DNA of 64,000 bases, taken from contig JAEUWP010000537.1 of the NCBI GenBank assembly GCA_018524725.1, positions 1-64,000 on the forward strand, read 5' to 3'. How positions within the stretch are numbered: position 1 is the first letter of the stretch; the number at the start of each line of letters is the position of its first letter. Shown here piece after piece: positions 34,047-43,989 of this stretch. The DNA comes from Podaxis mareebaensis. Taxonomy: Eukaryota > Basidiomycota > Agaricomycetes > Agaricales > Agaricaceae. Under the pieces are notes generated by a model. That model was not told the origin of the DNA, did no database searches, and saw nothing but the letters and a program-made list of their open reading frames with translations. The translations under genes and the position numbers were made by a program.

Positions 34047-35941
34047 ATGCAACCACCAAAACAGCCAAATCAACATAAACCTATCCGTATGCCTGTGTCA
34101 CTGATCGCTTTCTGCATACTAATGACTAATGACAACTCTTTGTAGCTGCACCTGAAGATATTGCAGGTCCCATTATAACTTATTGGAAGATGGGCTACAA
34201 TGATATCAAGATTACCAAACTTCTACTGCAACAGCATATCAATCAGGAGGAGTTTGGGTTCTCGTGAGTTGTAACTGGTTAAGCTCCTCTAATTGCACTA
34301 TTTGACATTTTGGCAGAGTTTCTTCACTCCGAAGGATGAGAAAAGAAATGGGTCTTGTGTGAGCCCGATCACAGAAGCATTCAGTAGAGACTTTGCATAG
34401 TCCAATCTCTGAATTATGCACTGTCTATACTAAGTCAGGTGTGCAGGAGATCAAGTCACTTCTCCTCTTTGAATACGGTATCAGTGCCACAAGGCAAGTA
34501 TTCACCTCTAGGCATGCTTATAATCTTGACTGAACTTACTAGGGAGCTTATTTGGGCATATTTTCATGCATATAGGCCAGACCTTGTACGTGAGCGAAAG
34601 CTTGGTCGCCTTCAGAGGCGTCGGTTTTGGGCTGCTGGCGTTAACGGCATTTTGGCTGTTGATCAGCATGATAAGTAGAAGTATCTTGGCCTCGCATTGC
34701 ATACTGGAATTGATCCTTTTGCTGGACGCATTCACTGGATGAAGGTATGGCATACCAACAGCAATCCTAGATTGATTGCAAGTTATTATCTTGAATTTAT
34801 TGAAAAAAAACCAAGGTGAGCTGATTAGTTCATTTTTCTTCTCTTGTGCAGGCTTTCTTGATTACTTATTCCAAAACACTTGCAGCAATGCCACTGGTTA
34901 CTCAGAGTGACCCAGGATCAGAGAATTATGGGATTGCAAATGCTCACACTGCATTGCGACATCTACATGACCCAAGTCTCATAGGTACCCTGCAGCACCG
35001 ATGGATGAAGCAGAAGAAGAATATAATGCCTGAAATTGCATGGTTGCAACTGAGACGGCGATTTACACCAGGGTTTGAGTCACTTTTGCAGATTGGTGTT
35101 ATGAATGGGTGGTATGATCCTGATGTGCTCCTTGACAAGTATGTCCACCTAGCCTCAATTCAGAGCAGTTTTGCTAATTACTTAGCTCAGGCTGCTCTTT
35201 CGCTGGCTTTTTATTCCTTGGCTTCAGCTTGAACTTGATCACTATGTCGATCAGGTTAATAACACCAAGAAGCATGCTGATCGAAACAAAATCCTCCCCC
35301 ATGGCATACCCAATGATATCTATAACTATCCCGATGACTATGGATCCCTTGACTTCAAGGTAGTTCTTCAGTGAGAATGAAGGATACCCAGGCTGATATT
35401 CAGGTTATATTTGTCAGGTCAATGTTGACCCTGCTGTCCTTGAGCAGGTTTGGAACCTGTATATCCCACACGACGATCCTGTTTTCACCAGTGTCCCACC
35501 TGCATTTGCCGAGTATGCTGAGGTCTTGTTCACCAGTATTGGAAGTCCCACCATTTCCAGACAAAACATCTGGGCAGTTTACCAAGAGCTTTACCATCGA
35601 TTTGAGTTCCTTGATACTGCAATGGAGTATCAAGAAGAACATGGCCCTGCTGACCTTGAACAGCATAACAAGGATCAGGTTTTTAACTATGAATCACCTG
35701 CCTCTTTACATGGGAGGGAGTTAGCAGGTGGTGATGACAATTTGAACAGTGAAGGGTTTTACTAATTACATGGGTGGGGTCAACAGTGGGCATGGCTTAG
35801 GTACAGTGCACTCTCTGGCAATGCATTACACTGACTCAATATCATAGATCAATCGCATCATGATGCCCTGAATGACATTGAACTCATGGTCAACTTCTCT
35901 GACGACGAGGATGATGGCGACCTCCCAATTCCAGATTGGTG
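34047..35941 (+). pseudogene. Integrase-core (rve-like) transposase family protein, copy 1
   Basis: ATG at 34047 (MQPPKQPNQHK), intron 34087-34145, then APEDIAGPIITYWKMGYNDI and further exons. The core reads RRRFWAAGVNGILAVDQHDK (first Asp), TQSDPGSENYGIANAH (second Asp), then IMPE as a candidate Glu about 40 residues later; LFRWLFIPWLQLELD follows. The gene ends with an acidic tail SDDEDDGD...PDW. This is the multi-copy fungal integrase-core family seen in mushroom genomes. TAG at 34676-34678 stands where copy 2 (62.5-64 kb) has Trp. One intron starts GCAAGT, where copy 2 has GTGAGT. Shared sequence with copy 2 continues past the stop to 36098. Confidence 0.75.
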
Positions 35942-36098
35942 AATAGCACTTATGGACAAATATGTATATATCTACTCTCTCGTAATTCTGCATCAGATTC
36001 AGCATCAGAGTACCAGAGGTCCTGTTCGGCAGCATCGGTAACAACCGGCCGCAATTACGGTAGTGGGCGCTCCAGAGGCTGGTCACTCCAGCTTTCCA
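35942..36098 (+). repeat. Shared 3' terminal segment of the integrase-core element
   Basis: Downstream of the integrase stop, similarity to the corresponding region of copy 2 (62346-62481, reverse orientation) continues through GTAGTGGGCGCTCC and AGGCTG to a common end at TTTCCA (36093-36098). It stops there, where mannanase sequence begins. I take 36098 as a candidate element boundary. Confidence 0.6.
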
Positions 36099-36816
36099 TA
36101 CAAAGCTGGTCAAACCAGTGGAACCAGTATCAACTGTGGGCGTACTACCGTTCCAGGACGGGCAATAGATGCCGTCTGGGCTCGCGGCCTCATTGAAACC
36201 TCCCTTTGGAGAGGCGTCCAGCAAATGAGACTCTCACCAAGGCGCATAGCACTTGCCAGGTGCGAACAGTAGTACCACCGGCAGCTTTAACGTCAGCAAA
36301 GGCCTTTTCCATGTTGGTAGCACTTAAACCAGTCATGCCAACCCAGTACAAGTTGGCGCTAATGGAGGGATGAATAGTTGGCGTCTGCTTGACCCCACGA
36401 GCCCATAACGGGGCTTACCCAGCTGGACGTAACGGGCACCATTCAGCGTAAACTGGGTGCCCAAAGCTTTAACGAAACCAGTAGCGGTAGTCTGAGAGGG
36501 AAGAATGGCGGTGGTAGTAGCGGTGGGAATTGGTTTCGTCCTAGTGCTTGTGGTCAAACTGGCGGTGCCGGGCACGCGCTGGTGGTACTGCTCATTCCAA
36601 GGTAGACGGCATGAACCAGCAATGCAAACCATGGAAAGGTCAATGCCACCAACAACTCGAATACAACCGCGAAGAAATAGACGTGTGTTACATACCCGTT
36701 TCTCCAGTCCAGTTTTTACCCCCGCATTGGCCATAAAGTGGGACATCAGCGAGGGCCAGGATGGCCGCCGACATGGAGAGAGCTAAGGCAGCGAGACCAG
36801 CAGATAGTGGCTTCAT
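36099..36816 (-). pseudogene. CBM1-GH5_7 mannanase, 5' half
   Basis: ATG at 36816 opens a signal peptide (MKPLSAGLAALALSMSAAIL, cut after ALA), then a CBM1 cellulose-binding module start YGQCGGKNWTGET. After an intron a degenerate CBM1 end (WNEQYHQRVPG, lacking the usual YYSQC) is followed by a Thr/Ser-rich linker. The GH5_7 N-terminus is ATGFVKALGTQFTLNGARYV; after an intron come WVGMTGLSATNMEKAFADV, AGGTTVRTW, GFNEA and the block ending STGLTSF. The match stops at the integrase element end (36098). The catalytic Glu residues are not in this half; the nucleophile is in the 3' half at 27.4-28.1 kb. Intact, the enzyme would be secreted to degrade plant-wall mannan. Confidence 0.8.
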
Positions 36817-37462
36817 GGCACGATGAATACCCATGTTAGGACCCGTCCAAGAAAGGGGCATTGCCCTTTGGGCACTCCGCACCCAGGACGGCTGGAGCAG
36901 TGGCAGGCCAATTCCGCAGGTGAGCAGCGCTAGCCGAGTCCCTGTAAGTGTGAGGGTCTAATGCCAGCGCTGGACAAGCCACGGTAAAGGTGACCACAGC
37001 CAGGGCGCTGGCGCTTTGTTTTCTGGGGAGTGGAGTGCACTGGGCTGCGCGCTGTCGAATGGGGTGCACTGCCCAGTGAGGCGGGGTGAAGCCAGGGATA
37101 AATGGGGCCGGTGTCGCTGGCTAGCGGCCCAGCAGTGCCATTCCCACGTTTGCTTTGCCATGTCATGCCATAAGCGCTGTGAGCCATCGAACTTCCTTCA
37201 TGGCGATGGTAATCGGAAGGAAACAAGATGGGAGCGGGGGGACCCGGCGCCACATGCACTGCTACAAATAGCCAATATTTTCTGCACGGTCTTGGTTGTC
37301 TCCCTTAACAGAGTCACTGACAGACTGGCGGGAGTCGCGGTTGTAGCAGTCGAAGTCTATAAGCGGTAAAGAAACTGTACAAAGCAACCAGCAAGCTATG
37401 TAGACTTTGTTGGGGGTATATAACATCGCCGCGTTAATACAAGTAGAATTCATACCAGGTAC
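36817..37462. other. 5' flank of the mannanase gene
   Basis: GC-rich sequence without a convincing gene, between the mannanase start and the end of the helicase gene. The mannanase promoter should lie here, but no clear TATA box was found in the expected position. Confidence 0.4.
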
Positions 37463-37522
37463 ATGCCTCAGCGGCTGCTCGAGACGCTACGACGCCGCTT
37501 TGCTTGCTCCAACAAAAGAACG

Positions 37523-39778
37523 TCAACCTTCTCGTGTAGCCGCATCGTGGTCCCTGCAGTAATGCTCGGTGAACCAAAGAAAAAGCGCCATTGTGTTCGT
37601 AGTATAGCCCTCCAACGGAATACCGCTAAGCCAGGCAGCAAAGCCTTCAATGTTGGTCCAACGAGTGCCGAAGAAACTCTCTGCTGCTGCTCGACATTCT
37701 GCCACAGTGAAAATGGTGTAGATCAGGGGGAGGATGCAGTCAGGATATGGGCACTGAGTCCAGAACTGGCCTTGCTGCGTGTTGTCGATGTGGCAATGGA
37801 GTGTGTCGTCGATCTGGGGGATGTGGCAGTAGGTGCAGTTTTGGCCGTGCGTATTGGAGTTATACCGAATGCGTTTATGGAAAGCCCCAAAGGATTGGAA
37901 GGAAAACTCAGGGCAGCTGCTGTTCTTGTGCTGGCTGCGCGACGAGCTGCCCCTGACCAAACAGGGGGTGCAAAGGCCATTGATCACCTTCAGAGCTGCC
38001 TTGAGCCTTGAAATGTACTCAGCTTTCTGCGCGGCCTCGGTAAGCTTTCTACGCTTGACCTCCCCAGCAAGCTCTTCAAAGACATTTCTTGGATGTTTGG
38101 TTCCACGAGAGCTGGTGGCTATTGGCGAGGGTAGTGGCGAAGAGGAGGACAAAGACTGGGGAAGGAACGGTGAAGACAGTGCAGCCATGGGGACTCGACC
38201 TGGTAGCGGGGTAGAGCGGAGCTGGAATTGGGGTCGGCTGGGGAAGGGTCCTGCTGGCTTTGTAGCCAAGTTCGGGACGGGTCTTGCAGGCTGAGGAGCG
38301 GGCTGAGGAACTGGAAGCTCAGTGAGCTTCCGGAGGTGTTGGGTGGGGGTTCTGGGGGGAGTATCAGCCGAGGCAGGCTCAAGGGAGCACTGGAGGTCGT
38401 GGTCCTGTTCTTCACGGCATCGGCTGCAGGCCTGGTTTAGAGGGCTTGAGTGACACCGAACGCCCATGGATCCATCGATGTAGCGAGTGAAGCAGAGCCG
38501 GAGGCAGTCTGATGACTCAAAGAGGGTGCGAAACATGGCACTCTGGCCCTTGACATCGGGGTCACTGGCACAGACGGAGGGATGGCGGTGATCGAGTGGG
38601 AGGATGTAGCACCGTGCAGCGTTGCGATCTCGACCTGCACGGCCTGCCTCCTGCAGATACTCGATCATCTCTATTGGTGTTCCGAAGTGGATAATGAGCC
38701 GAACGTGGGGGTAGTCGTTTCCAGCACCGAACGCTGAGGTGCAGACCATAACGGTGTTCACACCACTGACCCATTTCGTCACCATCTTCTCCCGCTCTGC
38801 GTTCTTAACCTCGCTTGAGCCATTGTAGAAGTCACATTGGAGGGCACGCGCAATCTCCTTGCCATGGTTGATGGTCGGGACAAAGACCAATGCCCGGTCA
38901 TCCCGACCAAAGTCCACGCTTGCTGCAGAGTAGATGCTGTGAGCTCGAGTAATGAGGCTGTCGATGCAGGTACCCCGAGGCTCGAGGATGTACTCCAGCT
39001 CTGGTCGGTTCGTTGGGCTCCAGATGACCGTGGTGGAGTCAGACAAATGGAAGTCCCTCTTGAGGACGGGCTCCATGGAGACGGGGATGGTGGCAGAGAT
39101 AAGGATCAGGGGGCAGGCAACACTCCGGATCTGCCACACCTTTTCCATGGCAGGGCGGAAGTCTTTGGAGGTGGGGATGTAGTGCACTTCGTCGACAACG
39201 ATCCGGACGGCACTGAAACCCTGAGCATGTGTGGTTTGAATGCAGCTGGCGAAGTGGTCTGTGACTGCGACCTCTGTCATGACCAAAACAATTCGCTGTG
39301 TACCAGAAATGCGCTCTGTGTTGTTACGGAAAATGAGATAGGCGATGCCCAATTCCTCCAGTCAGCATACATAGTCCTGGAGCAGTGAGCGTAGTGGGAC
39401 AATAATCACTGTAAGCTCACATGCCTCCAGGCAGGCGGGGATTATGGGAATCATTGTTTTCCCTCCACCAGTGGGAAGGACAACGATGAGGTCGTTCTTG
39501 CACGCCATGGCTTGAAGGACAGCATCCCGTTGATGGTTGGAAATCCAGGTGGCAGTGTTGGAGTTGAGCAGGTTCCGCATCACGCCAAGGGCGCTGGACT
39601 CTGGGTCCTGGCCGTTGGAGAAGGGCTGCAGAGCAAGGCGGTGAGACGCTTCACAGAATAATGGCAGAGAGAAGGCGGGAACGCATACAAAATAGCTGAG
39701 TACTCCCTGCTCCAGTGGCGGTTCATGATATGCAGGCAAGGGGTGTGGAGGGTTGGAGTCAACAGAAGATGGAGTCAC
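37523..39778 (-). pseudogene. RecQ-like SF2 DNA helicase
   Basis: Helicase motifs are in order. LPTGGGKT is Walker A (about 39450-39475), VVDEVHYI is motif II (DEVH), LISAT is motif III, and QEAGRAGRD is motif VI (about 38625). A Cys/His-rich segment with ACSRCREEQ follows, then a Pro-rich linker and a C-terminal region with repeated Cys and His pairs (CPEFSF, YCHIP, CHID). RecQ-family enzymes unwind DNA 3'-5' using ATP. The frame is broken once, by TGA at 39362-39364, between VPLRSLLQDYVC and LEELGIAYL; Arg CGA to TGA would explain it. Coding-like sequence continues upstream (39779-40240), so it may originally have been one long gene with the recombinase-like part. Confidence 0.8.
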
Positions 39779-40277
39779 CTGAATGGCGTCTTGTCCCTCA
39801 ATAAGTGGGTTCAGGGTTCCAGTAGCTGCGCACCTGTTGCTTATGAGCGGTCTGAGGAGCCAGGCCGTTACTCCCTAGCTCGGCCCAGTGAGCCACTGCT
39901 CCTACTTCCTCAGCAGGGTGCAATCCATTCATCGGCTCGAATCGGTCCTCAATGCCTTTGAGTTCTGCATCCACAAATGCCTCCTGTTGTCCAGGAGCTC
40001 CGTGTTAACGCATTTTCGAATTCGGAGGTTAATGGAAGAAGCTCACTGACTGGCATGAATCGACCGGTCCATGTTCATCTCGGTTACCTGGGGGGGTAGG
40101 GGCAGGATGCTGGTGGGGGGCATTGGGGGGGTGTTAGTGACAAACAGTTCCTGTTTAACAACGGATCGTGTGCTCACGACTGAACCAGGGTCTAGTGGAG
40201 GTGGCCGCTCCTGTCCGACTGAAACAGGAGCCCCTTGAACGGCACAATTTTGCAGATAGGGCTGTGAGTGACATCAA
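39779..40277 (-). other. Coding-like linker between recombinase-like and helicase parts
   Basis: On the minus strand, RFEPMNGLHPAEEVGAVAHW and further open sequence, preceded by a possible intron (GTAACC...), lead towards the helicase N-terminus, with a stop (TGA) near 39795. Sequence just below 40310 continues in a shifted frame (PICKIVPFKGLLFQSDRSG). It suggests the two genes were once contiguous or overlapping. Confidence 0.4.
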
Positions 40278-43200
40278 TCAAAGCAGGCGCTCGAAGAGGG
40301 GCCCAAGCCTCACGTTGTATTCTTCCAATGAGGTGTACGAGTCCTCCAGGCTATGGTCGTCATCATTTGATCCAGCACTGTTCCCAGGTGGAGGAGCGGA
40401 GGAGTTAACATCGCTGGCAGTGGAAGGTTGAGGGCAGGGAGGGCCACAGCTGTCACTTGCAACGCATAGGCATGCACGGGTGTTGATAAGCTTTTGCAGC
40501 TGCTGGGCACTCAGACATTGGAGGCTTGAAGCCGACGGAAGCGGTTGAAGGCGATCTTCCCACCGCAGTGGATCAACAAGGAGGGTGTAGGCAATGAACC
40601 TCCCACCTGGTGGAATGCGCAGCAGGTTTTGCCACGTAGCACTGGTGCGCAGGTAGGGCTTGATTGTGTCGTCGGACTGGCCGGCAAGAAAGCCAGAAGA
40701 GATTGCATAAATCTGGTTTTCTGTCACCCGGCTATGTCCTGCTTGGAGCGCTCCAGCCGTATCCCGTTCGTCTGACTCGACAAGGCGCTCGAACTCGGAG
40801 CAATGGAACTTGCGAAACGCAATTGCGACATGGCGATACTTCCGAATGCCAAGTGCAGCTCCAAGGGCGGGGAGAGTAACCGATTTCAGCACGGAGCTGA
40901 GGTCCTCGGTAGTGAACAGTTGGTCGACATTAACAAAGAGATACGTCTCATAGAGCTGGAGCACGTCGGGGCGGTTGGGGAAGGCGATCCTAGCGAGCAG
41001 CTGAGCAAAGGGGTGGGCAATGGCAAGGGCTTGAATCGTGAAGTCTCCACTGAATGCATCCAGGGCGTGTGGCAGCATTCTGTCCCTCCCCGTGAGGGCA
41101 GTGGTCTTGCTGTACCGGCAAACCACTGTGATGTATTCACCCAAGATATAAAGCCCCCGCTGACGAAGGGCCGTGTTGCGGTACTGGATGCATGTCAGCT
41201 CGGTGCCTCGGCTTGGGGAGCCTGCCATGGTTTCGACACAAGCCATGAGGTGGGACAGGAATTTCGCATAGCTCTGCAGCCACTGCCGTACTCTGATGAG
41301 ATTCCATACGGGCTCCTTCGTTGTTGGGTTGATGCCTTGAATGAACTGCAGTCAGATAACCGGGTCCTGGAGGACATTCTGCATGAGGAGTCGCCTGGAC
41401 AGAAGGGGTGGATTGCGGCGATCGTTGAGGAATGAATAGCCTGGGGAAGCGTCCACGAGATCGTCAGCCAATGCGCTGTATAGCTTTCGGAGCGGTTGGT
41501 GCATCAGAACTTCCTCCATCCAGACCTTGTACGTGCGGCGGTGGAGCTCTAGAGCCATCACCTGCATGCCCTGAAGTGAGATCTGGTCTCCCTGATAGAG
41601 AAGTGCTGTATGATTGACTTCATCTGTCCAAAGAATTTCTGGGAGCGACATCGTATTGTATGCAATGGCAGAGGTGATGTGCTGGAGGCTGGATAAGCTG
41701 TTAAATGTGGACTCAACCTTCTCGCGGTGCCAGCGCTCAACCTCCCCATGGGCCTTGCGGATGTCCTCTGCAGAATGGAGCTGAACTATGACCATGCAAC
41801 AGAGAGCATAGATAATTTTGGCGATAGTGGGGGTGATGAGATGGGGGGGAGCCCAGCTGCCATCGTTACGGACAGAAGACAGGGCGAGATAGCACAGCGT
41901 CAGATCACCAATCGAGTTTTCAGTGGACCTGTCCCATACGCGAGTCCAGATTTGGGTAAGAAGCTCGGTGACGAGTGTAGCGTATGAGCCGATTGAGGCC
42001 GAAGGTGGCAGAGCATGGATTTTAGCCAGAGTATCCATAATGTCCTCGGGAAGCGGGAGCCGATACTCCCCCTTATCCCGCAGAAGGAAGGCCACGAGCT
42101 TGACAACCTCAAGGGCGTAAGTCTTCAAGGTAGAGTCTCCATTTTGATGAGCGTGGAACGGGTTGTTCGAGATTCCGCTGCAAATGGTGCAGGCTATGTC
42201 AGAGGAGCGACTCACGTACACAATATCGGGCTCACTTACTCCTTGTCTGGATTGCCCGAGTTTATCTTTTGAAGGATAAGGTCAGGAGTTAACGGAATCA
42301 ACTGCATCGCAGTGTTCATGATGTGGTCAACCGCCTTAGCTAACAGAGGGAATTCGTCCTTCTTCGGCATTGCAACAAGCGACCTAAGGAACTCAGGCTC
42401 ATGGCTGCCCACATGTTCCAGCCACTTCGTGACGGACAGCCAGGGCGTGCGGTCTCGAGGGTCGTGTGAAGTCAGAGAGACAGGCTTTACGGCCTGCTGG
42501 ACGGTTTCCTCAAGCCTGGCCAGCCAGCCTTCTGGGTCGACGTTGGCATGAAACTCTGCGGGAGGCTTGATGCGGAACAGGATGTTGTGCGTGTTGTGAT
42601 TGAGCCGTTGGGCATACACCATGGGCCAGGCGTTGTGCCGCTTTTCGGAGCCATGTGTTTCTCGGCAATGGGTCTCCATTGAAGCGACGGTCGAATAGAC
42701 CCTTCTACAGCCAGGGATGCGGCACAACAGAGCGTTCTTGTACAGGGTCAGGCTGCCCAAAGGTGAAATGCCGTTCAGCTGTGCTGGGTCGGGGAAGGAG
42801 GCAGCAGGGTCCAGCTCATTGCAGGCGGTGCGGAAGTCCTTGTCGCTGATGCGGATCTCCATCTTAGGCTCAGTGCTCCGAATGTGGTCTCGTACATGGC
42901 CGATTGCGGTGTGTGGGAGGAGCAGTGCATTGCAGTTTGAGCAGCAGAAGCAGCGGAGCCGGGTCTGGAAGTAGAGTCCAAGGGGTTGGAGGAGGGCATG
43001 CGAGACGACGTCCGCTCCGAAGAAAAGCACCGTGTCCGGCTTGTGGCCTTTTGAGCTCTGGAGCGTGAATGGGTCAGGAGGTGAGGGAGGTGAGGGAGGA
43101 ATTAGAGCCCGATGCGTACCATGGCAAGGGACTCTGCGTGGCCGTCTCTGTCTTTGGCTTGGTGGGTGGTGTCACCTGGGGCGGCATTCATGGCTACAGC

Positions 43201-43987
43201 AGTGCCGGGGGGACATTTTTGCGGTTGTGGTTGCAGTTGCGGTTGCGGTTGCAGTTGCGGTTGCGGTTGCAGTTGCAGTTGCAGTTGCGGTTGCAGTTGT
43301 GGTTGCGGTCGCGGTTGTGGTTGTGGTTGTGGTTGTGGATGGGTCAAGGCCCTAGGTTTTGCTGGTGGTTTGGATTTACTCTTGGGCTGTCCGCGCTTGA
43401 GACGTCGTTAATCCCGAGCACACAAACATGAGCGCACCTTTTCTGCTTCTTTCCTGAGATCGATGATGCTAATGACCTCGTGCGGCAAAGCCTTTGATAT
43501 CAGCACAGAATAATGGATGTGAGTCTGGGGCCACAGAGTGGGAAGGGGGGGCAAAGGCATGGCTCACGTCACCGGGTCCATCCTTTGGAACGGGTCTTGG
43601 ACGTGCATTGAGGCTTGTCTCTCTAACGACAACCTATTCCACCAGTCATTGCCCATGTCCTTTGCAGGAGGAACGCATGATGCAACCCACCTCATCACTA
43701 CTACTGTTGACTCCTCTCCAGGAGTGTCCAGCCCTCGCATGGTCCTGTATGGTGCGAATGCAGAGGGGGTACTCACCTTTGCACTTGCGATATGTGCATC
43801 GGCAGATGAAGAAGAGGGTATCCTCACACAACTTCCGAGGAATTTGGATAGGGACCCCTGCGAAGGTGACGACGGGTGGCTTGCAGTTTTGAACATGGCC
43901 TTCGAACGCCTCGTCGTCGTTGAAGCTGTTGAGGCCACAACTCATGCAAATCCGCTTCTTCGTGGCTTCAGGAGTGGTTCTGGGCAT
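40278..43987 (-). CDS. Zinc-finger, tyrosine-recombinase-like protein (DUF3505-like N-terminus)
   Basis: Multi-exon minus-strand gene. The first exon starts MPRTTPEATKKRICMSCG, with CMSCGLNSFNDDEAFEGHVQ and a Cys as a zinc finger. A Gln/Pro repeat follows (43199-43345), then CFCCSNCNALL..H..DHI and CRIPGCRRVYSTVASMETH fingers resembling DUF3505. A long helical middle (42221-41352) leads to the C-terminal part (41246-40278). There, GIRKYRHVAIAF precedes QAGHSRVTENQIYAIS: a GH followed nine residues later by Tyr, the spacing of the last His and the nucleophile Tyr of tyrosine recombinases. The recombinase role is inference. It lies directly upstream of the RecQ-like helicase in the same orientation. 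The exons are long and largely open, so decay is limited. Confidence 0.6.
43199..43345. repeat. GTTGCR hexamer/dodecamer repeat encoding Gln-Pro/Gln-Leu
   Basis: Tandem GGTTGC/AGTTGC units give QPQLQP on the minus strand inside the zinc-finger gene, and Val/Ala or Cys/Gly runs in the plus-strand frames, which are artefacts. Confidence 0.85.
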
Positions 43988-43989
43988 GG

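Noticed and set aside
43032..43355. Open frames with Val/Ala or Cys/Gly runs on the plus strand
   Set aside because: They are shadows of the Gln/Pro-coding repeat of the minus-strand gene.
37523..43987. Starship captain (DUF3435) interpretation of the recombinase-like gene
   Set aside because: The zinc-finger organisation and the linked RecQ-like helicase do not fit that family as I know it; only the general tyrosine-recombinase signature is supported.
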